Positions 54,503 to 62,600 of a stretch of 64,000 bases of DNA are shown in pieces; the first letter of the stretch is position 1, and each line of letters starts with the position of its first letter. This DNA comes from Cryomorphaceae bacterium 1068. Lineage in GTDB: Bacteria > Bacteroidota > Bacteroidia > Flavobacteriales_D > Cryomorphaceae. Under the pieces are notes generated by a model. That model was given only the letters and a program-made list of their open reading frames with translations. It was not told the origin of the DNA and did not search any database. Both the position numbers and the translations under genes were made by a program. The stretch spans positions 41,911 to 105,910 of the forward strand of contig JAPVXR010000015.1 in the NCBI GenBank assembly GCA_027214385.1, written 5' to 3'.

Positions 54503-55806
54503 TTTAGCTTGAATTGTATGGCATCGATTTCTCCAGCCTTCAGCCGATATCTATCGTCGATTCGGTGACCGATCAACCAACAAATCTCCCCATCAGAAAG
54601 AAGCACGTATGTCCGCTCTTTTTCGGGAACAGAAACCTTAGCATCAATTAAGTAATCGCTTACTTTTTTACTTCCTTTCATTCCGAATGGCACAAATCTA
54701 TCTCCATTCTGCCATAATCTGATCTCGAGTGGGAATTGAAGTTTCTCCTTCGAAAGCCAAGCTTCGGTGGGACTCTCTATATACTTTCGCGGGAATTCTG
54801 CTCTTTTCCAAGTCAAGGAAATGGGCTCGTTGATTTGTCCTTCATCCCGATTATCGATGACTGCAGTATCGATTTGTTCTCCGACATTAGTCCGCAAAAT
54901 ATATACCCCGCGATCGCGGAATGCGGTAAAACGTTTTCCAATAACTCTTCGGCCCGACTCGCTATTTTTTAAGTTTTCCAATTGCTCGAGCTGCCCCGAG
55001 TTGAAGCCGAGGTCTTCAAATACGTATTTGTGCAAAGGAGGGTGGTCAAAAAGGGAATCCCAATCGGAATCATAAATTTTGCAAACGAAACCATTCGTCT
55101 CCAGTTTTGCGATAAACTTTCCCGCGGCTCTTTTAAAATAGGTATCAGCTTCTGCCAAAAACTCTAAAGATCGGCCCGCCAGCTCCACGGCATTCGCATC
55201 GAAGCTTTCCAAAACAGGAATGACTTGCTGCCTGATACGGTTGCGCAAATAAACGTCCTTTTCATTCGAAGAATCATCGCGCCATTCAATTCCCTCCGCT
55301 TTTGCGAAAGCGATCAACTCTTCTTTTCGAAATGGAAGTAGCGGCCTGTAGATTCGAATATTTCTTTCAGGAATGGACTTCAGGCCTTTCAAACCGGTGC
55401 CACGTAAAAAATTGATGAAGAAGGTTTCCAGTCGATCGTCTAAATGATGAGCCGTAAAAATGAAACGGATGGTATTTTCATCCATCAGTTCTGAAAACCA
55501 TTGATAGCGCAGTTTTCGAGCCTGTCCTTGAATATCACTTGAGATTCCTTGGAGTGAAAGTGTTTTAGTGAAAATCGGAATATTCAGAGCTTCACAGCCT
55601 GACTTAACAAATGCTTCATCAGCCTCACTTTCTGCATCTCTAAGCTTAAAATTGGCGTGTGCGGCCATTGGCTTCAAGCCAGCTCTTTTTACGAGATTCA
55701 ATAGCACTACAGAGTCCACACCTCCGCTCAACGCTATAAGAACGGACTCACCCTCGTCAATACCGAGTCGATCAAGATTAGCTTTGAATTTCTCCTCTAA
55801 GTTCAT
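54499..55806 (-). CDS. tilS: tRNA(Ile)-lysidine synthetase
   Basis: Modifies C34 of the CAU anticodon to lysidine so that the tRNA reads AUA as isoleucine. 435 aa: PP-loop SGGVDSVVLLNL (about 29-40), HANFKLRDAESEADE, TAHHLDDRLETFFINFLRGTGLKGL, and a C-terminal TilS domain (GDRFVPFGMKGSKKVSDYLIDAKV). The start overlaps the end of the pabB-like gene by 29 bases in another frame. This is real by both proteins' conserved ends, so translation is strongly linked. Confidence 0.94.
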   Translation of the reverse strand: MNLEEKFKANLDRLGIDEGESVLIALSGGVDSVVLLNLVKRAGLKPMAAHANFKLRDAESEADEAFVKSGCEALNIPIFTKTLSLQGISSDIQGQARKLRYQWFSELMDENTIRFIFTAHHLDDRLETFFINFLRGTGLKGLKSIPERNIRIYRPLLPFRKEELIAFAKAEGIEWRDDSSNEKDVYLRNRIRQQVIPVLESFDANAVELAGRSLEFLAEADTYFKRAAGKFIAKLETNGFVCKIYDSDWDSLFDHPPLHKYVFEDLGFNSGQLEQLENLKNSESGRRVIGKRFTAFRDRGVYILRTNVGEQIDTAVIDNRDEGQINEPISLTWKRAEFPRKYIESPTEAWLSKEKLQFPLEIRLWQNGDRFVPFGMKGSKKVSDYLIDAKVSVPEKERTYVLLSDGEICWLIGHRIDDRYRLKAGEIDAIQFKLK

Positions 55807-57082
55807 TCTCCGTTTTGCGCAGGCTCTGCATCAAAGCTTCGGCTTTTAGCAGGCATTCTTTGTATTCCTTGATGGGATCTGCCTGGATGGTGATAGCGCT
55901 ACCTACCCCAAAGGCCAATTTCTTGGAATTGTTTTCGAAAAGCAAGGTGCGTATCAAAACGTTAAAATCAAAATCGCCATTGGGCTGCATGATGCCGAAT
56001 GCACCTGAATACGCTCCTCGTTTAAAATTCTCGTACCGTTCAATAAGCTTCATCGCGCTGATTTTCGGAGCGCCCGTCATCGAACCCATGGGAAAAGTAG
56101 CCTTGAGGGCCTCCCACGAGTCCAGACCATCTTTAAGCTCGGCCTGTATGGTGCTAATAAGGTGATGAACCGTTTTGAACGAATATACACCAAATAGCTC
56201 TGAAACGTGAACGGAACCTCGCTTTGCCACACGTGAAAGGTCGTTTCTGACCAAGTCAACGATCATTACATTCTCGCTCTGTTCCTTCGGATCCATCGGC
56301 AAGTCAGCCTTGGACTTTTCATCTAAAACGGGATCTATCGAACGCTTTGCCGTACCCTTAATCGGTTGGGAGAAGAGTTTCTTACCTTCTCGTTTCAGGT
56401 AGCGCTCGGGTGAGCCTGATAAAACAAAGAAATCACCCAATCGTGCAAAAACCGAAAATGGAGCTTTGGTCTTTTGCCAAAGGGCATAAAATCCAGCGTA
56501 TGGATTGAAATTGGGGCTATCAGCCGCAAATTGAATGCAGTAGTTTGCCTCGTAAATATCGCCTCGCTGAAGGTGAGCTTTCAATGAATTGGCAGCGGAG
56601 AGATATTCTGCTTCTGTAGTCCTTGGCTTGGGAAAAACTTCGATCTGCTTTTGATCAATTGGTTCAGCAGCTTCAAAATTTGCCAAAAACATTTCGCCTG
56701 TCTCAGCATTGATTGCATCGCAAAAAAGAGATCCGTTTTTAAAACTCACTCTGAGTTCTGCTTCAAAAAAAGCAGCTTCAGGTGAACTTAAATAATCCGA
56801 GTTTTCTGAGGTGAGTTTTTCTAAATCGTTCTTCAGGTCATAGCCTAAGTAGCCACAAACCTCACAGGTCGCCTCTGATTGAAACGTTTTAAGCCCCTCA
56901 AAAGCGCCTTCCGTTTGCCGAAGAGAAATGGTTCTCTTATCACCTGCATAAAAAGTAAAATCTGAGGAATCAGTGAGATAAAGTGAAAGATGGCTGTATT
57001 GAGATGAGAGCGCAATAATCCTTCTCAAAGTTTGATCGCCCTCCCTTTGAGTCAATATTTCTTTATGCCAGCTATATGCCAA
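55778..57082 (-). CDS. pabB: aminodeoxychorismate synthase component I-like (chorismate-binding enzyme)
   Basis: 434 aa. The C-terminal chorismate-binding domain (about 170-430) has YEANYCIQFAA, SGSPERYLKREG, QPIKGTAKRS, IVDLVRNDLSRVA and GSMTGAPKISAMKLIE, the PabB/TrpE signatures. PIKGT and the isolated position outside a trp operon favour PabB (4-amino-4-deoxychorismate for folate), but anthranilate synthase cannot be excluded. The start appears to be TTG directly after the hemH stop (TGA TTG), with no usable ATG for many codons. pabA and pabC are not in the window. Confidence 0.84.
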   Translation of the reverse strand: MAYSWHKEILTQREGDQTLRRIIALSSQYSHLSLYLTDSSDFTFYAGDKRTISLRQTEGAFEGLKTFQSEATCEVCGYLGYDLKNDLEKLTSENSDYLSSPEAAFFEAELRVSFKNGSLFCDAINAETGEMFLANFEAAEPIDQKQIEVFPKPRTTEAEYLSAANSLKAHLQRGDIYEANYCIQFAADSPNFNPYAGFYALWQKTKAPFSVFARLGDFFVLSGSPERYLKREGKKLFSQPIKGTAKRSIDPVLDEKSKADLPMDPKEQSENVMIVDLVRNDLSRVAKRGSVHVSELFGVYSFKTVHHLISTIQAELKDGLDSWEALKATFPMGSMTGAPKISAMKLIERYENFKRGAYSGAFGIMQPNGDFDFNVLIRTLLFENNSKKLAFGVGSAITIQADPIKEYKECLLKAEALMQSLRKTENELRGEIQS

Positions 57083-58102
57083 TCAGAGTCGTTCTTTAAT
57101 CATCGATTCCATTGTATCAATCCACATGGGGTGGTCATTGAGACTTTCCACCAATTGGACTTTCTCTCCGCCGAACTCTTCGAAAATCTCTTGGTATTCG
57201 TCTCCAATTTCGATAGTCGTTTCTAAGCAATCAGCCACAAATGCCGGAGAGAATGCCAATAGTTTCTTGGCACCTTTCTTTCCCCATTCTTCTACCACTT
57301 TGTCGGAAAATGGCTCAAGCCACTTCTTGTCAAGGCGCGATTGGAAACACACTGTGTAATCCTTTTCGGTAATGCCCATTTTTTCGGCGATAAGCCGAGT
57401 AGTAGCATAACAGGTCGCCTTGTAGCAAAAACGATTCTCGTCGTTGATTTCACTTTCGCAGCTGTGGTTGGAACACTTTCTGTCCTCGTATACCTTGTCT
57501 ACTTGCCTTACCGGCAATCCGTGGTATGAGAAGAGAATATGATCGTACTCTTTGACATCGTACTTTTTCGCTTGTTCGACTACTGTGTTGATGTATCCCG
57601 GATGGTCGTAAAACTGAGAGATAATTTCAATCTCAGGAATCACATACCATTTCCGGATCAGCTTCATGGCCTTTTCGAGGGCCGATCCCGTAGATGCCGA
57701 GGCATATTGAGGAAACATGGGAAAAACGATAATCCGATCGTAACCAGCCTTGTTCATCTTCGCGGTCACTTCTTCCAGGCTCGGCTTGCCGTAGCGCATG
57801 GCCAACTCAATATCTGCATGACCTTCGAATCGCTCGCGCAATACGTCGCGCACTTTGTAGCCGTATTCCAAAAGTGGAGAAACGCCATTGTTCGAATCGA
57901 AAAGTTCTTTGTAAATCTTCGCCGACTTTGGCGCCCGAAACGGAACAATAATGCCATTCACCAAGATGGCTCTCAGCACCGAAGGAATATCAATTACCCG
58001 AGGGTCATTGAGAAATTCAGTGAGGTACCTTCTTACATCACCTACCTTCGGGCTATCAGGAGTCCCAAGGTTAATCAACAAAACGCCTACTTTCTTTTTC
58101 AT
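57083..58102 (-). CDS. hemH: ferrochelatase
   Basis: Inserts Fe2+ into protoporphyrin IX, the last step of protohaem synthesis. 339 aa. LLINLGTPDSPKVGDVRRYLTEFLNDPRVID at the N-terminus, FPMFPQYASASTGS near 125, catalytic His in LFSYHGLPVRQVDK (near 195), and YTVCFQSRLDKKWLEP. Four cysteines near 210-235 (RKCSNHSC and YKATCYATT) could hold an iron-sulfur cluster as in some ferrochelatases, which is inference. First gene of the packed hemH-pabB-tilS-yhhQ run. Confidence 0.95.
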   Translation of the reverse strand: MKKKVGVLLINLGTPDSPKVGDVRRYLTEFLNDPRVIDIPSVLRAILVNGIIVPFRAPKSAKIYKELFDSNNGVSPLLEYGYKVRDVLRERFEGHADIELAMRYGKPSLEEVTAKMNKAGYDRIIVFPMFPQYASASTGSALEKAMKLIRKWYVIPEIEIISQFYDHPGYINTVVEQAKKYDVKEYDHILFSYHGLPVRQVDKVYEDRKCSNHSCESEINDENRFCYKATCYATTRLIAEKMGITEKDYTVCFQSRLDKKWLEPFSDKVVEEWGKKGAKKLLAFSPAFVADCLETTIEIGDEYQEIFEEFGGEKVQLVESLNDHPMWIDTMESMIKERL

Positions 58103-58138
58103 ATGAAATCTAACAAGAATCGGAAATACATGTTTCCG

Positions 58139-59539
58139 TTAAATGTGCATCGCACGATCTTCGGTAGCAGCAAGGGCCGCTTCCTTCACAGCTTCAGAAT
58201 AAGTCGGGTGAGCGTGGCTCATTCGAGCGATATCCTCGGCACTAGCTCGGAATTCCATAGCTACTACTCCTTCTGATATCAAATCAGCCACACGTGGACC
58301 GATCATGTGAACACCCAATACCTCGTCAGTTTCTTTATCGGCGAGGATTTTTACCAAACCGTAAGTGTCTCCACTGGCTCTGGCTCTTCCCAATGCACGC
58401 ATAGGAAAGGAGCCTGTTTTATACTCTTTTCCTTTGGCTTTGAGCTCTTCTTCAGTGTGGCCCACTCCAGCGACTTCGGGCCAAGTGTATACCACATTTG
58501 GAATAAGCTTGTAATTGATATGAGGCTTTTGTCCTGCCATTATCTCTGCCACCATAACGCCTTCTTCTTCAGCTTTATGGGCAAGCATCGCACCGCGTAC
58601 CACATCTCCGATGGCATAGATATTATCCGCTTTGGTTTTGAGGTGTTCATCTATTTCGACTCTTCCTCGATCGTCTGTGCTTAAGCCTACATTCTCCAGT
58701 CCGAGACCATCTGTATAAGCCTTTCGGCCAACGGAGACCAAACAGTAATCTGCTTCGAAGGTCACTTCCTCGTCTTTCTTATCGAGTGCGGTAATTTTCA
58801 CTCCTTTACCTGTGTTTTCAACTTTCTGTACCTTATGGTTGAAGTTAAATTTCACGCCCTCTTTTTTCAGGACTTTCATCAATTCTTTTCCCAGGGTTCG
58901 ATCCATCGTAGGAATGATACTATCCGTAAATTCCACCACGGTCACTTCCGAACCTAACCTCGCATAGACTGATCCCAATTCGAGGCCAATTACACCACCG
59001 CCAACAACAACCATTTTCTTAGGTACTTCCTGGAGCTCCAAGGCCTCAGTGCTGGTGATAATTCGATCTTTATCCGGCTCCATTCCGGGAAAGAAGTTGG
59101 GCTTCGAGCCAGTAGCGATAACGATTCGCTTCGCTTTTATTTCTTTATCACCCTCTTCCGAAGAAATCTTTACCGTCTCTTTATCGACAAAAGAACCCAT
59201 CCCGTGCAAAACGGTGATGTCGTTCTTCTTCATCAAGAAGTCTATACCTTTTGTGGTTTGATCTACCACCTCAGCCTTACGCTTAATCATTTGGGGCAGG
59301 TTGACTTTCAAGTCTTTCAAGTCGATACCGTGCTCAGTAAATTCATGGGCTGCTTTAAAGTAGTGCTCTGATGAGTCCAAGAGAGCCTTGGAAGGAATAC
59401 AGCCTACATTGAGGCACGTCCCGCCAAGGGTAGAATATTTTTCAATTATTGCTGTCTTCATGCCCAATTGAGCACATCGAATGGCACAAACGTAACCTCC
59501 GGGGCCGGAGCCAATTATTACCACATCGTATTGATCCAT
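58139..59539 (-). CDS. lpd: dihydrolipoyl dehydrogenase
   Basis: E3 of pyruvate/2-oxoglutarate dehydrogenase complexes: reoxidises lipoamide through FAD to NAD. 466 aa. FAD motif VVIIGSGPGGYVCA, redox disulfide in GGTCLNVGCIPSKALL (about 39-54), NAD motif VVGGGVIGLELGSVYARLG, and the C-terminal catalytic His-Glu in SHAHPTYSEAVKEA. The frame runs on to 59596, but the ATG at 59537-59539 is the family start and a -7 element lies 22 bases before it. pdhB is at 36.4 kb. Confidence 0.95.
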   Translation of the reverse strand: MDQYDVVIIGSGPGGYVCAIRCAQLGMKTAIIEKYSTLGGTCLNVGCIPSKALLDSSEHYFKAAHEFTEHGIDLKDLKVNLPQMIKRKAEVVDQTTKGIDFLMKKNDITVLHGMGSFVDKETVKISSEEGDKEIKAKRIVIATGSKPNFFPGMEPDKDRIITSTEALELQEVPKKMVVVGGGVIGLELGSVYARLGSEVTVVEFTDSIIPTMDRTLGKELMKVLKKEGVKFNFNHKVQKVENTGKGVKITALDKKDEEVTFEADYCLVSVGRKAYTDGLGLENVGLSTDDRGRVEIDEHLKTKADNIYAIGDVVRGAMLAHKAEEEGVMVAEIMAGQKPHINYKLIPNVVYTWPEVAGVGHTEEELKAKGKEYKTGSFPMRALGRARASGDTYGLVKILADKETDEVLGVHMIGPRVADLISEGVVAMEFRASAEDIARMSHAHPTYSEAVKEAALAATEDRAMHI

Positions 59540-59561
59540 GGATGGTGTTTTTTTCGTTTGG

Positions 59562-59569
59562 CAAAAGTA
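59562..59569 (-). promoter_or_regulatory. -7 element of lpd
   Basis: TACTTTTG on the minus strand, a perfect TAnnTTTG, 22 bases before the ATG at 59539. It lies between the lpd start and the end of the PorU-like gene. Confidence 0.42.
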
Positions 59570-59641
59570 GGAAAGTTTGGCGTGGTGACAGGCCAATTCG
59601 GATGGTTTCGAGCGAATAGCTCATCGACAAGAATTATAAGT

Positions 59642-62600
59642 CTATCTGAAAAGAACCATCTTCCCGAATCCCTGCTCGAAATACTGCGATGCGCCACCGT
59701 CTCGAAGCATAATGTCTTCGCCGTTTATTTTGGCAATGACGCGGTAGAGATAAACACCATTAGCCAAGCGATCTCCATATTCATCCCGGGCATCCCAGCG
59801 ATAAATCGATCGGTTTCGTCCTACGCGAATTGGACCAAACTCGTCTTGCATAATCTCTCTCACTACCCTTCCGGAAATGGTCATAATCTGAATCTTGAAC
59901 TCGTCGGGGATTTGATCTCCGGTAAGGGTAAAGATGAACTGAGTACTGGTAGAAAACGGGTTAGGATAGTTGAGCACTTCGGTAATCGTCGACTCTTTGA
60001 CTACTTCAAACTGGATTTCGAAATCGGTGTTTCCTGACGAATTTCCTGACTTATCACTTGCTTGAACAAGCAGTTTGTGCTCACCGTTCTTGGTCAGATT
60101 AGGTCGGTAAAAAATCTTCGCTCTATTTTGCTCGTTTTCAGCGGGAATGAATTGCATCACCTCCTCGCCAATGCTATTGGTAAAAAACACCCTCTCCAAA
60201 TTTCCGTCTGGCTCAGCAATAAAAACCTTGAACAAAGAAGTATCTGCAGGCTCATCCATTATGAGGAAAGGGTTCTCATCCTTGAGCGCAATCAGCACCT
60301 CAGGATTGGGAGACACTACTTCTCCGTTGATGATATGAATCCCGTCAAAGGTGACATCGAGAATAGGGTTTTCCTCATCGCCTGTTACCACGAAAGGTAT
60401 TCGGAGAATATTGTTGAAACGGGTCTGCTCGGGCTGATGGGTCAAACCTGTCTGAGGATTCAGTGGATTGACCTCTACCCAAAGGGTATTTTCTCCTCTC
60501 AGAAAACGAGTATCAAAAAATACAGTGTCGATCAAAACTTCGCCGACCAAAAGTGAATCTTGAATGGAATAAGGAATCTCGATTTCGTTGCGCTCCGAAT
60601 CTTCGATCCAATACCTTACCAAAAGACTGTCCGAGTCGATCATGGAAATATTCTCGATGGCTACGGTCAAAAATCCATCTGCACCCTGAGCCACCTCATT
60701 GCCTGAAAAGGCAAAAAACCGATTGGGGTTTACCGCCAATTCAGTCACCTCATCGTAGAGGACGTGCCATCGATCTACCTGGCGAGGTGTTTGATTTTCT
60801 TCATCTTCTGAGAAGATTTGAAATTCGAGATAAGGATATTCTTGAGGCGAAATCAAAGCTCCGATATTACTGATGGAGTTTGAGATTTCGTCGTAGGGCG
60901 TATCTAGAATTTCCTCCTTCACGCCGTTTGGCTTTACGCCAATGATTGATATCCTCGAAGTATCTCCGAGAGCGGATTCCAAACTAGATGTTTGCCAACT
61001 TAAAGTACCCCAGCTACCTGCAGGCCCAATGCGTGGTGACGCCATCAAACCTGAATTTCCCGAAGCGGGAACATCCACCATATTATTGAGCACATCGTTG
61101 ATGCTATCACCATATAGCTCAAAGGAAAAATCGGGATCTCCCTTTCTGGCAATGAGGGAATACGGTACACTATCTTGAGCCATTTCTGAACCGATTATAC
61201 CGGCTCCTAAAGAAGAAAAGGCATCGTAGATATCAGGAGTTTGATCCCAATCATCGTAACTGACGTATCGGGCCGAATACAGCACTACTATGTGTCCATC
61301 TGGAATCACATCAGAAAGCAGCAGATCGGCCAGAGATTGCATCTGTGTCGGGTTATTTTGCCTGAAGATGAAATAGTATTCTATGCGCGATCTGCAAGGA
61401 GGATTTCTCGCACCATTGTTGTCATTTCCAAAAAAATTGTCTGGATTGGCTCCACCGAAATCCGTTCCCCATGCATCAAAGGTTAATGGATCAAATACAA
61501 CCAAATGCACCGAAGGAGTCCCAAGGCAAAGCCCGTACTCCACCACGCTGGTATTCAACAACACTTCATTCTCGAAAGAGGTAGAGTTTCCAAAGACGTT
61601 GTTTGTTATTCGTGCCGAACCTGAGGAGTAATCAATTTGGCGTTCAGCCCTATTAAATTCTTTTTGGGAAAGGCTATTGTTTTCAAATTGGAAAATATGT
61701 GCCTGCCCCCAACCACGTCTGTCAGGGATATACTGAAAAGTGCTTTCTCTCCAAACTATTTCATCCTCATCCAGTTTAGCACAGCGCCAGTAGACTACCA
61801 GACTATCAGAGTAATTGAGCGAAGGCTCCCATTCCAAAACACCACCCGCTTGTGTGATTTCAGTAAACAGTAATCCGGGACTATCAAAAGTATCCGTAGT
61901 ATCTACTTCGATTCGGTATGTTGTGGCTTCCGCCAAAGGGTCACCGGTTGAGGCGCGAAGCTCAACCGGATTTTCATCAACTACTGCAAAACGATAAGGA
62001 TAAACAGGCACCACCCCGCCATTTGAAATGAAGAGCTGGCGATCAAAAACTTGATTGTTGACTGATTCGAAACCTTCGAGCTCTTCTACCTCGTTATTGG
62101 GCAAGTCCACCAATACATTGAATCGGTGCAAGCCAAGGCCTGATTGCACATCGACCGGTAAATTGATTTTCACCGTGTCTTTGAAAAGAAGTCCTTCCAC
62201 GGTTCTCACATAAACTGAATCGCCAACTCCTTCGGGTGTTTCATGTTCCAAGGTGACGGAAAAAGGCTGGTAAGTTCCTCGACCAATATTGGTTACAACC
62301 ATATTTACAGTAAAGCTGTCCGTCTCGGCGGTAATCTCAGAAGGCGTAAAAAAGACATCTTGTGCACTGATGCTCAAATCGGGCTTAGGCCAGGAATTGA
62401 CCACCACAGCAGGATCTCCCTGAAGGGACATTCCCAAAGTGGTATTGATCACAAAGAGGTTATTGGGATCGTTTTGGCTTTGGATTTCTTGAACCGTTTT
62501 GCGGATATGATCACCCACCGATCCTCCATAATTTTCGACGGAGAGATAGCGATAGAACCTACGGCTGTAATCGTTCAACGAAGCCTCAAAACCCAACTCA

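Noticed and set aside
53816..55806. preQ1 riboswitch before yhhQ
   Set aside because: yhhQ overlaps tilS by 4 bases, so there is no untranslated leader in which such an element could lie.
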